NCBI GenBank assembly: GCA_964057225.1
Contig: OZ059894.1
Coordinates: forward strand, 23,838,476-23,902,475
Direction of reading: 5' to 3'
Length of the DNA: 64,000 bases
Source: Auanema rhodensis
Taxonomy: Eukaryota; Nematoda; Chromadorea; Rhabditida; Rhabditidae
Part shown: in pieces, positions 25,867-38,700 of the stretch
Numbering within the stretch: the first letter of the stretch is position 1
Layout: each line of letters starts with the position of its first letter
Translations under genes and position numbers: made by a program
Notes under the pieces: generated by a model
Databases searched by the model: none
Seen by the model: only the letters and a program-made list of their open reading frames with translations
Told to the model about the DNA's origin: nothing

Positions 25867-27098
25867 TATGCTAATTAATTGTACACGTGATGTGCACTTG
25901 GTATGTAACTCGCTTCACGTGAAAGATAAAGAGATGCGGTTTTCAAAATAAGATTCCCCATGTCCATATTAGTCTAAAAACAAATTTTTATTGATATTGG
26001 TGCATGGTAACCATGACTTTGAAATTTACGTGAACTTTAATTTATGCTAATTAAATGTACACGTGATGTGCACTTGGTATGTAACTCGCTTCACGTGAAA
26101 GATAAAGAGATGCGGTTTTCAAAATTAGATTCCCCATGTCCATATTAGTCTAAAAACAAATTTTCATTGATATTGGTGCATGGTAACCATGACTTTGAAA
26201 TTTACGTGAACTTTAATTTATGCTAATTAAATGTACACGTGATGTGCACTTGGTATGTAACTCGCTTCACGTGGAAGATAAAGAGATGCGGTTTTCAAAA
26301 TTAGATTCCCCATGTCCATATTAGTCTAAAAACAAATTTTTATTGATATTGGTTCATGGTAACCATGACTTTGAAATTTACGTGAACTTTAATTTATGCT
26401 AATTAAATGTACACGTGATGTGCACTTGGTATGTAACTCGCTTCACGTGAAATATAAAGAGATGCGGTTTTCAATATTAGATTCCCCATGTCCATATTAG
26501 TCTAAAAACAAATTTTTATTGATATTGGTGCATGGTAACCATGACTTTGAAATTTACGTGAACTTTAATTTATGCTAATTAAATGTACACGTGATGTGCA
26601 TTTGGTATGTAACTCGCTTCACGTGAAAGATAAAGAGATGCGGTTTTCAAAATTAGATTCCTCATGTCCATATTAGTCTAAAAACAAATTTTTATTGATA
26701 TTGGTGCATGGTAACCATGACTTTGAAATTTACGTGAACTTTAATTTATGCTAATTAAATGTACACGTGATGTGCACTTGGTATGTAACTCGCTTCACGT
26801 GAAAGATAAAGAGATGCGGTTTTCAAAATTAGATTGCCCATGTCCATATTAGTCTAAAAACAAATTTTTATTGATATTGGTGCATGGTAACCATGACTTT
26901 GAAATTTACGTGAACTTTAATTTATGCTAATTAAATGTACACTTGATGTGCACTTGGTATGTAACTCGCTTCACGTGAAAGATAAAGAGATGCGGTTTTC
27001 AAAATTAGATTCCCCATGTCCATATTAGTCTAAAAACAAATTTTTATTGATATTGGTTCATGGTAACCATGACTTTGAAATTTACGTGAACTTTAATT
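25867..27098 (+). repeat. 7-monomer deleted copy of the zone-2 unit
   Basis: Monomers 148-154: TTAATTGTAC, TTTTCATTG, a CGTGGAAG/TTCATGG hybrid, GAAATATA, CCTCATG (with GCATTTGG), GATTGCCC, then directly CACTTGATG. The 175-bp monomer and the three after it are missing. Confidence 0.8.
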
Positions 27099-27274
27099 TA
27101 TGCTAATTAATTGTACACGTGATGTGCACTTGGTATGTAACTCGCTTCACGTGAAAGATAAAGAGATGCGGTTTTCAATATAAGATTCCCCATGTCCATA
27201 TTAGTCTAAAAACAAATTTTTATTGATATTGGTGCATGGTAACCATGACTTTGAAATTTACGTGAACTTTAATT

Positions 27275-29738
27275 TATGCTAATTAAATGTACACGTGATG
27301 TGCACTTGGTATGTAACTCGCTTCACGTGAAAGATAAAGAGATGCGGTTTTCAAAATTAGATTCCCCATGTCCATATTAGTCTAAAAACAAATTTTCATT
27401 GGTATTGGTGCATGGTAACCATGACTTTGAAATTTACGTGAACTTTAATTTATGCTAATTAAATGTACACGTGATGTGCACTTGGTATGTAACTCGCTTC
27501 ACGTGGAAGATAAAGAGATGCGGTTTTCAAAATTAGATTCCCCATGTCCATATTAGTCTAAAAACAAATTTTTATTGATATTGGTGCATGGTAACCATGA
27601 CTTTGAAATTTACGTGAACTTTAATTTATGCTAATTAAATGTACACGTGATGTGCACTTGGTATGTAACTCGCTTCACGTGAAAGATAAAGAGATGCGGT
27701 TTTCAAAATTAGATTCCCCATGTCCATATTAGTCTAAAAACAAATTTTTATTGATATTGGTTCATGGTAACCATGACTTTGAAATTTACGTGAACTTTAA
27801 TTTATGCTAATTAAATGTACACGTGATGTGCACTTGGTATGTAACTCGCTTCACGTGGAAGATAAAGAGATGCGGTTTTCAAAATTAGATTCCCCATGTC
27901 CATATTAGTCTAAAAACAAATTTTTATTGATATTAGTGCATGGTAACCATGACTTTGAAATTTACGTGAACTTTAATTTATGCTAATTAAATGTACACGT
28001 GATGTGCACTTGGTATGTAACTCGCTTCACGTGAAAGATAAAGAGATGCGGTTTTCAAAATAAGATTCCCCATGTCCATATTAGTCTAAAAACAAATTTT
28101 TATTGATATTGGTGCATGGTAACCATGACTTTGAAATTTACGTGAACTTTAATTTATGCTAATTAAATGTACACGTGATGTGCACATGGTATGTAACTCG
28201 CTTCACGTGAAAGATAAAGAGATGCGGTTTTCAAAATTAGATTCCCCATGTCCATATTAGTCTAAAAACAAATTTTCATTGATATTGGTGCATGGTAACC
28301 ATGACTTTGAAATTTACGTGAACTTTAATTTATGCTAATTAAATGTACACGTGATGTGCACTTGGTATGTAACTCGCTTCACGTGGAAGATAAAGAGATG
28401 CGGTTTTCAAAATTAGATTCCCCATGTCCATATTAGTCTAAAAACAAATTTTTATTGATATTAGTGCATGGTAACCATGACTTTGAAATTTACGTGAACT
28501 TTAATTTATGCTAATTAAATGTACACGTGATGTGCACTTGGTATGTAACTCGCTTCACGTGAAAGATAAAGAGATGCGGTTTTCAAAATTAGATTCCCCA
28601 TGTCCATATTAGTCTAAAAACAAATTTTCATTGGTATTGGTGCATGGTAACCATGACTTTGAAATTTACGTGAACTTTAATTTATGCTAATTAAATGTAC
28701 ACGTGATGTGCACTTGGTATGTAACTCGCTTCACGTGGAAGATAAAGAGATGCGGTTTTCAAAATTAGATTCCCCATGTCCATATTAGTCTAAAAACAAA
28801 TTTTTATTGATATTGGTGCATGGTAACCATGACTTTGAAATTTACGTGAACTTTAATTTATGCTAATTAAATGTACACGTGATGTGCACTTGGTATGTAA
28901 CTCGCTTCACGTGAAAGATAAAGAGATGCGGTTTTCAAAATTAGATTCCCCATGTCCATATTAGTCTAAAAACAAATTTTTATTGATATTGGTTCATGGT
29001 AACCATGACTTTGAAATTTACGTGAACTTTAATTTATGCTAATTAAATGTACACGTGATGTGCACTTGGTATGTAACTCGCTTCACGTGGAAGATAAAGA
29101 GATGCGGTTTTCAAAATTAGATTCCCCATGTCCATATTAGTCTAAAAACAAATTTTTATTGATATTAGTGCATGGTAACCATGACTTTGAAATTTACGTG
29201 AACTTTAATTTATGCTAATTAAATGTACACGTGATGTGCACTTGGTATGTAACTCGCTTCACGTGAAAGATAAAGAGATGCGGTTTTCAAAATAAGATTC
29301 CCCATGTCCATATTAGTCTAAAAACAAATTTTTATTGATATTGGTGCATGGTAACCATGACTTTGAAATTTACGTGAACTTTAATTTATGCTAATTAAAT
29401 GTACACGTGATGTGCACATGGTATGTAACTCGCTTCACGTGAAAGATAAAGAGATGCGGTTTTCAAAATTAGATTCCCCATGTCCATATTAGTCTAAAAA
29501 CAAATTTTCATTGATATTGGTGCATGGTAACCATGACTTTGAAATTTACGTGAACTTTAATTTATGCTAATTAAATGTACACGTGATGTGCACTTGGTAT
29601 GTAACTCGCTTCACGTGGAAGATAAAGAGATGCGGTTTTCAAAATTAGATTCCCCATGTCCATATTAGTCTAAAAACAAATTTTTATTGATATTAGTGCA
29701 TGGTAACCATGACTTTGAAATTTACGTGAACTTTAATT
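27275..29738 (+). repeat. 1232-bp (7-monomer) perfect tandem duplication
   Basis: Monomers 156-162 (27275-28506) and 163-169 (28507-29738) carry the same variants base for base as far as I can read: TTTTCATTGGTATT; CGTGGAAG; TTCATGG; CGTGGAAG with ATTAGTGC; AATAAGATT; GCACATGG with TTTTCATTG; CGTGGAAG with ATTAGTGC. This is one of the youngest duplications in the window. Confidence 0.88.
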
Positions 29739-30090
29739 TATGCTAATTAAATGTACACGTGATGTGCACTTGGTATGTAACTCGCTTCACGTGAAAGATA
29801 AAGAGATGCGGTTTTCAAAATTAGATTCCCCATGTCCATATTAGTCTAAAAACAAATTTTTATTGATATTGGTTCATGGTAACCATGACTTTGAAATTTA
29901 CGTGAACTTTAATTTATGCTAATTAAATGTACACGTGATGTGCATTTGGTATGTAACTCGCTTCACGTGAAAGATAAAGAGATGCGGTTTTCAAAATTAG
30001 ATTCCCCATGTCCATATTAGTCTAAAAACAAATTTTTATTGATATTGGTTCATGGTAACCATGACTTTGAAATTTACGTGAACTTTAATT

Positions 30091-31146
30091 TATGCTAATT
30101 AATTGTACACGTGATGTGCACTTGGTATGTAACTCGCTTCACGTGAAAGATAAAGAGATGCGGTTTTCAAAATAAGATTCCCCATGTCCATATTAGTCTA
30201 AAAACAAATTTTTATTGATATTGGTGCATGGTAACCATGACTTTGAAATTTACGTGAACTTTAATTTATGCTAATTAAATGTACACGTGATGTGCACATG
30301 GTATGTAACTCGCTTCACGTGAAAGATAAAGAGATGCGGTTTTCAAAATTAGATTCCCCATGTCCATATTAGTCTAAAAACAAATTTTCATTGATATTGG
30401 TGCATGGTAACCATGACTTTGAAATTTACGTGAACTTTAATTTATGCTAATTAAATGTACACGTGATGTGCACTTGGTATGTAACTCGCTTCACGTGGAA
30501 GATAAAGAGATGCGGTTTTCAAAATTAGATTCCCCATGTCCATATTAGTCTAAAAACAAATTTTTATTGATATTAGTGCATGGTAACCATGACTTTGAAA
30601 TTTACGTGAACTTTAATTTATGCTAATTAAATGTACACGTGATGTGCACTTGGTATGTAACTCGCTTCACGTGAAAGATAAAGAGATGCGGTTTTCAAAA
30701 TAAGATTCCCCATGTCCATATTAGTCTAAAAACAAATTTTTATTGATATTGGTGCATGGTAACCATGACTTTGAAATTTACGTGAACTTTAATTTATGCT
30801 AATTAAATGTACACGTGATGTGCACATGGTATGTAACTCGCTTCACGTGAAAGATAAAGAGATGCGGTTTTCAAAATTAGATTCCCCATGTCCATATTAG
30901 TCTAAAAACAAATTTTCATTGATATTGGTGCATGGTAACCATGACTTTGAAATTTACGTGAACTTTAATTTATGCTAATTAAATGTACACGTGATGTGCA
31001 CTTGGTATGTAACTCGCTTCACGTGGAAGATAAAGAGATGCGGTTTTCAAAATTAGATTCCCCATGTCCATATTAGTCTAAAAACAAATTTTTATTGATA
31101 TTAGTGCATGGTAACCATGACTTTGAAATTTACGTGAACTTTAATT
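30091..31146 (+). repeat. 528-bp (3-monomer) tandem duplication
   Basis: The trio AATAAGATT / GCACATGG+TTTTCATTG / CGTGGAAG+ATTAGTGC appears at 30091-30618 and again at 30619-31146. The first copy has TTAATTGTAC in its first monomer; the second does not. The same trio is part of the 1232-bp duplication just upstream. Confidence 0.8.
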
Positions 31147-32729
31147 TATGCTAATTAAATGTACACGTGATGTGCACTTGGTATGTAACTCGCTTCACGT
31201 GAAAGATAAAGAGATGCGGTTTTCAAAATTAGATTCCCCATGTCCATATTAGTCTAAAAACAAATTTTTATTGATATTGGTTCATGGTAACCATGACTTT
31301 GAAATTTACGTGAACTTTAATTTATGCTAATTAAATGTACACGTGATGTGCACTTGGTATGTAACTCGCTTCACGTGAAATATAAAGAGATGCGGTTTTC
31401 AATATTAGATTCCCCATGTCCATATTAGTCTAAAAACAAATTTTTATTGATATTGGTGCATGGTAACCATGACTTTGAAATTTACGTGAACTTTAATTTA
31501 TGCTAATTAAATGTACACGTGATGTGCATTTGGTATGTAACTCGCTTCACGTGAAAGATAAAGAGATGCGGTTTTCAAAATTAGATTCCTCATGTCCATA
31601 TTAGTCTAAAAACAAATTTTTATTGATATTGGTGCATGGTAACCATGACTTTGAAATTTACGTGAACTTTAATTTATGCTAATTAAATGTACACGTGATG
31701 TGCACTTGGTATGTAACTCGCTTCACGTGAAAGATAAAGAGATGCGGTTTTCAAAATTAGATTGCCCATGTCCATATTAGTCTAAAAACAAATTTTTATT
31801 GATATTGGTGCATGGTAACCATGACTTTGAAATTTACGTGAACTTTAATTTATGCTAATTAAATGTACACGTGATGTGCACTTGGTATGTAACTCGCTTC
31901 ACGTGAAAGATAAAGAGATGCGGTTTTCAAAATTAGATTCCCCATGTCCATATTAGTCTAAAAACGAATTTTATTGATATTGGTGCATGGTAACCACGAC
32001 TTTGAAATTTACGTGAACTTTAATTTATGCTAATTAAATGTACACGTGATGTGCACTTGGTATGTAACTCGCTTCACGTGAAAGATAAAGAGATGCGGTT
32101 TTCAAAATTAGATTCCCCATGTCCATATTAGTCTAAAAACAAATTTTTATTGATATTGGTTCATGGTAACCATGACTTTGAAATTTACGTGAACTTTAAT
32201 TTATGCTAATTAAATGTACACGTGATGTGCACTTGGTATGTAACTCGCTTCACGTGAAAGATAAAGAGATGCGGTTTTCAAAATTAGATTCCCCATGTCC
32301 ATATTAGTCTAAAAACAAATTTTTATTGATATTGGTGCATGGTAACCATGACTTTGAAATTTACGTGAACTTCAATTTATGCTAATTAAATGTACACGTG
32401 ATGTGCACTTGGTATGTAACTCGCTTCACGTGAAAGATAAAGAGATGCGGTTTTCAAAATTAGATTCCCCATGTCCATATTAGTCTAAAAACAAATTTTT
32501 ATTGATATTGGTGCATGGTAACCATGACTTTGAAATTTACGTGTACTTTAATTTATGCTAATTAAATGTACACTTGATGTGCACTTGGTATGTAACTCGC
32601 TTCACGTGAAAGATAAAGAGATGCGGTTTTCAAAATTAGATTCCCCATGTCCATATTAGTCTAAAAACAAATTTTTATTGATATTGGTGCATGGTAACCA
32701 TGACTTTGAAATTTACGTGAACTTTAATT
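31147..32729 (+). repeat. Last copy of the zone-2 unit core
   Basis: Monomers 178-186: TTCATGG, GAAATATA, CCTCATG (with GCATTTGG), GATTGCCC, the 175-bp CCACGAC monomer, TTCATGG, GAACTTCAAT, CGTGTACTTT, CACTTGATG. No 175-bp monomer, and no CGTGGAAG monomer, occurs downstream of this copy. Confidence 0.8.
31851..32025 (+). repeat. 175-bp marker monomer 6 (CGAATTTT / CCACGAC type)
   Basis: Same linked changes; the last of this type in the window. Confidence 0.92.
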
Positions 32730-35700
32730 TATGCTAATTAAATGTACACGTGATGTGCACTTGGTATGTAACTCGCTTCACGTGAAAGATAAAGAGATGC
32801 GGTTTTCAAAATTAGATTCCCCATGTCCATATTAGTCTAAAAACAAATTTTTATTGATATTGGTGCATGGTAACCATGACTTTGAAATTTACGTGAACTT
32901 TAATTTATGCTAATTAAATGTACACGTGATGTGCACTTGGTATGTAACTCGCTTCACGTGAAAGATAAAGAGATGCGGTTTTCAAAATTAGATTACCCAT
33001 GTCCATATTAGTCTAAAAACAAATTTTTATTGATATTGGTTCATGGTAACCATGACTTTGAAATTTACGTGAACTTTAATTTATGCTAATTAAATGTACA
33101 CGTGATGTGCACTTGGTATGTAACTCGCTTCACGTGAAAGATAAAGAGATGCGGTTTTCAAAATTAGATTCCCCATGTCCATATTAGTCTAAAAACAAAT
33201 TTTTATTGATATTGGTGCATGGTAACCATGACTTTGAAATTTACGTGAACTTTAATTTATGCTAATTAAATGTACACGTGATGTGCACTCGGTATGTAAC
33301 TCGCTTCACGTGAAAGATAAAGTGATGCGGTTTTCAAAATTAGATTCCTCATGTCCATATTAGTCTAAAAACAAATTTTTATTGATATTGGTGCATGGTA
33401 ACCATGACTTTGAAATTTACGTGAACTTTAATTTATGCTAATTAAATGTACACGTGATGTGCACTTGGTATGTAACTCGCTTCACGTGAAAGATAAAGAG
33501 ATACGGTTTTCAAAATTAGATTCCCCATGTCCATATTAGTCTAAAAACAAATTTTTATTGATATTGGTGCATGGTAACCATGACTTTGAAATTTACGTGA
33601 ACTTTAATTTATGCTAATTAAATGTACACGTGATGTGCACTTGGTATGTAACTCGCTTCACGTGAAAGATAAAGAGATGCGGTTTTCAAAATTAGATTCC
33701 TCATGTCCATATTAGTCTAAAAACAAATTTTTATTGATATTGGTGCATGGTAACCATGACTTTGAAATTTACGTGAACTTTAATTTATGCTAATTAAATG
33801 TACACGTGATGTGCACTTGGTATGTAACTCGCTTCACGTGAAAGATGAAGAGATGCGGTTTTCAAAATTAGATTCTTCATGTCCATATTAGTCTAAAAAC
33901 AAATTTTTATTGATATTGGTTCATGGTAACCATGACTTTGAAATTTACGTGAACTTTAATTTATGCTAATTAAATGTACACGTGATGTGCACTTGGTATG
34001 TAACTCGCTTCACGTGAAAGATAAAGAGATGCGGTTTTCAAAATTAGATCCCCCATGTCCATATTAGTCTAAAAACAAATTTTTATTGATATTGGTGCAT
34101 GGTAACCATGACTTTGAAATTTACGTGAACTTTAATTTATGCTAATTAAATGTACACGTGATGTGCACTTGGTATGTAACTCGCTTCACGTGAAAGATAA
34201 ATAGATACGGTTTTCAAAATTAGATTCCCCATGTCCATATTAGTCTAAAAACAAATTTTTATTGATATTGGTGCATGGTAACCATGACTTTGAAATTTAC
34301 GTGAACTTTAATTTATGCTAATTAAATGTACACGTGATGTGCACTTGGTATGTAACTCGCTTCACGTGAAAGATAAAGAGATGCGGTTTTCAAAATTAGA
34401 TTCCCCATGTCCATATTAGTCTAAAAACAAATTTTTATTGATATTGGTGCATGGTAACCATGACTTTGAAATTTACGTGAACTTTAATTTATGCTAATTA
34501 AATGTACACGTGATGTGCACTTGGTATGTAACTCGCTTCACGTGAAAGATAAAGAGATGCGGTTTTCAAAATTAGATTCCCCATGTCCATATTAGTCTAA
34601 AAACAAATTTTTATTGATATTGGTTCATGGTAACCATGACTTTGAAATTTACGTGAACTTTAATTTATGCTAATTAAATGTACACGTGATGTGCACTTGG
34701 TATGTAACTCGCTTCACGTGAAAGATAAAGAGATGCGGTTTTCACAATTAGATTCCCCATGTCCATATTAGTCTAAAAACAAATTTTTATTGATATTGGT
34801 GCATGGTAACCATGACTTTGAAATTTACGTGAACTTTAATTTATGCTAATTAAATGTACACGTGATGTGCACTTGGTATGTAACTCGCTTCACGTGAAAG
34901 ATAAAGAGATGCGGTTTTCAAAATTAGATTCCCCATGTCCATATTAGTCTAAAAACAAATTTTTATTGATATTGGTTCATGGTAACCATGACTTTGAAAT
35001 TTACGTGAACTTTAATTTATGCTAATTAAATGTACACGTGATGTGCACTTGGTATGTAACTCGCTTCACGTGAAAGATAAAGAGATGCGGTTTTCAAAAT
35101 TAGATTCCCCATGTCCATATTAGTCTAAAAACAAATTTTTATTGATATTGGTTCATGGTAACCATGACTTTGAAATTTACGTGAACTTTAATTTATGCTA
35201 ATTAAATGTACACGTGATGTGCACTTGGTATGTAACTCGCTTCACGTGAAAGATAAAGAGATGCGGTTTTCAAAATTAGATTCCCCATGTCCATATTAGT
35301 CTAAAAACAAATTTTTATTGATATTGGTGCATGGTAACCATGACTTTGAAATTTACGTGAACTTTAATTTATGCTAATTAAATGTACACGTGATGTGCAC
35401 TTGGTATGTAACTCGCTTCACGTGAAAGTTAAAGAGATGCGGTTTTCAAAATTAGATTCCCCATGTCCATATTAGTCTAAAAACAAATTTTTATTGATAT
35501 TGGTGCATGGTAACCATGACTTTGAAATTTACGTGTACTTTAATTTATGCTAATTAAATGTACACTTGATGTGCACTTGGTATGTAACTCGCTTCACGTG
35601 AAAGATAAAGAGATGCGGTTTTCAAAATTAGATTCCCCATGTCCATATTAGTCTAAAAACAAATTTTTATTGATATTGGTGCATGGTAACCATGACTTTG

Positions 35701-38700
35701 AAATTTACGTGAACTTTAATTTATGCTAATTAAATGTACACGTGATGTGCACTCGGTATGTAACTCGCTTCACGTGAAAGATAAAGTGATGCGGTTTTCA
35801 AAATTAGATTCCTCATGTCCATATTAGTCTAAAAACAAATTTTTATTGATATTGGTGCATGGTAAACATGACTTTGAAATTTACGTGAACTTTAATTTAT
35901 GCTAATTAAATGTACACGTGATGTGCACTTGGTATGTAACTCGCTTCACGTGAAAGATAAAGAGATACGGTTTTCAAAATTAGATTCCCCATGTCCATAT
36001 TAGTCTAAAAACAAATTTTTATTGATATTGGTGCATGGTAACCATGACTTTGAAATTTACGTGAACTTTAATTTATGCTAATTAAATGTACACGTGATGT
36101 GCACTTGGTATGTAACTCGCTTCACGTGAAAGATAAAGAGATGCGGTTTTCAAAATTAGATTCCCCATGTCCATATTAGTCTAAAAACAAATTTTTATTG
36201 ATATTGGTGCATGGTAACCATGACTTTGAAATTTACGTGAACTTTAATTTATGCTAATTAAATGTACACGTGATGTGCACTTGGTATGTAACTCGCTTCA
36301 CGTGAAAGATGAAGAGATGCGGTTTTCAAAATTAGATTCCCCATGTCCATATTAGTCTAAAAACAAATTTTTATTGATATTGGTTCATGGTAACCATGAC
36401 TTTGAAATTTACGTGAACTTTAATTTATGCTAATTAAATGTACACGTGATGTGCACTTGGTATGTAACTCGCTTCACGTGAAAGATAAAGAGATGCGGTT
36501 TTCAAAATTAGATTCCCCATGTCCATATTAGTCTTAAAAAAAATTTTTATTGATATTGGTGCATGGTAACCATGACTTTGAAATTTACGTGAACTTTAAT
36601 TTATGCTAATTAAATGTACACGTGATGTGCACTTGGTATGTAACTCGCTTCACGTGAAAGTTAAAGAGATGCGGTTTTCAAAATTAGATTCCCCATGTCC
36701 ATATTAGTCTAAAAACAAATTTTTATTGATATTAGTGCATGGTAACCATGACTTTGAAATTTACGTGTACTTTAATTTATGCTAATTAAATGTACACTTG
36801 ATGTGCACTTGGTATGTAACTCGCTTCACGTGAAAGATAAAGAGATGCGGTTTTCAAAATTAGATTCCCCATGTCCATATTAGTCTAAAAACAAATTTTT
36901 ATTGATATTGGTTCATGGTAACCATGACTTTGAAATTTACGTGAACTTTAATTTATGCTAATTAAATGTACACGTGATGTGCACTTGGTATGTAACTCGC
37001 TTCACGTGAAAGATAAAGAGATGCGGTTTTCAAAATTAGATTCCCCATGTCCATATTAGTCTAAAAACAAATTTTTATTGATATTGGTGCATGGTAACCA
37101 TGACTTTGAAATTTACGTGAACTTTAATTTATGCTAATTAAATGTACACGTGATGTGCACTTGGTATGTAACTCGCTTCACGTGAAAGTTAAAGAGATGC
37201 GGTTTTCAAAATTAGATTCCCCATGTCCATATTAGTCTAAAAACAAATTTTTATTGATATTGGTGCATGGTAACCATGACTTTGAAATTTACGTGTACTT
37301 TAATTTATGCTAATTAAATGTACACTTGATGTGCACTTGGTATGTAACTCGCTTCACGTGAAAGATAAAGAGATGCGGTTTTCAAAATTAGATTCCCCAT
37401 GTCCATATTAGTCTAAAAACAAATTTTTATTGATATTGGTGCATGGTAACCATGACTTTGAAATTTACGTGAACTTTAATTTATGCTAATTAAATGTACA
37501 CGTGATGTGCACTTGGTATGTAACTCGCTTCACGTGAAAGATAAAGAGATGCGGTTTTCAAAATTAGATTCCCCATGTCCATATTAGTCTAAAAACAAAT
37601 TTTTATTGATATTGGTTCATGGTAACCATGACTTTGAAATTTACGTGAACTTTAATTTATGCTAATTAAATGTACACGTGATGTGCACTTGGTATGTAAC
37701 TCGCTTCACGTGAAAGATAAAGAGATGCGGTTTTCAAAATTAGATTCCCCATGTCCATATTAGTCTAAAAACAAATTTTTATTGATATTGCTTCATGGTA
37801 ACCATGACTTTGAAATTTACGTGAACTTTAATTTATGCTAATTAAATGTACACGTGATGTGCACTTGGTATGTAACTCGCTTCACGTGAAAGATAAAGAG
37901 ATGCGGTTTTCAAAATTAGATTCCCCATGTCCATATTAGTCTAAAAACAAATTTTTATTGATATTGGTGCATGGTAACCATGACTTTGAAATTTACGTGA
38001 ACTTTAATTTATGCTAATTAAATGTACACGTGATGTGCACTTGGTATGTAACTCGCTTCACGTGAAAGATAAAGAGATGCGGTTTTCAAAATTAGATTCC
38101 CCATGTCCATATTAGTCTAAAAACAAATTTTTATTGATATTGGTGCATGGTAACCATGACTTTGAAATTTACGTGAACTTTAATTTATGCTAATTAAATG
38201 TACACGTGATGTGCACTTGGTATGTAACTCGCTTCACGTGAAAGTTAAAGAGATGCGGTTTTCAAAATTAGATTCCCCATGTCCATATTAGTCTAAAAAC
38301 AAATTTTTATTGATATTGGTTCATGGTAACCATGACTTTGAAATTTACGTGAACTTTAATTTATGCTAATTAAATGTACACGTGATGTGCACTTGGTATG
38401 TAACTCGCTTCACGTGAAAGATAAAGAGATGCGGTTTTCAAAATTAGATTCCCCATGTCCATATTAGTCTAAAAACAAATTTTTATTGATATTGGTGCAT
38501 GGTAACCATGACTTTGAAATTTACGTGAACTTTAATTTATGCTAATTAAATGTACACGTGATGTGCACTTGGTATGTAACTCGCTTCACGTGAAAGATAA
38601 AGAGATGCGGTTTTCAAAATTAGATTCCCCATGTCCATATTAGTCTAAAAACAAATTTTTATTGATATTGGTTCATGGTAACCATGACTTTGAAATTTAC

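Larger units (their letters stand above)
12145..33257 (+). repeat. Zone 2: array built on a 12-monomer (2111-bp) higher-order repeat
   Basis: Monomers 70-189. The ordered variants are: TTAATTGTAC/AATAAGATT; TTTTCATTG; CGTGGAAG; plain with TTCATGG; GAAATATA/CAATATTAG; CCTCATG; GATTGCCC; the 175-bp CGAATTTTATTG/CCACGAC monomer; plain TTCATGG; GAACTTCAAT; CGTGTACTTT; CACTTGATG. Complete, shortened and rearranged copies alternate. The first part (about 12145-14432) is transitional and shares variants with zone 1, such as AATTTGATT and GATATAGTGATG. Confidence 0.85.

Noticed and set aside
36426-36601. GTCTTAAAAAAAAT in monomer 208 as an indel monomer or transcription terminator
   Set aside because: The monomer is still 176 bp. 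It is two substitutions (A to T and C to A) in the A-rich tract, with no stem upstream and no gene to terminate.
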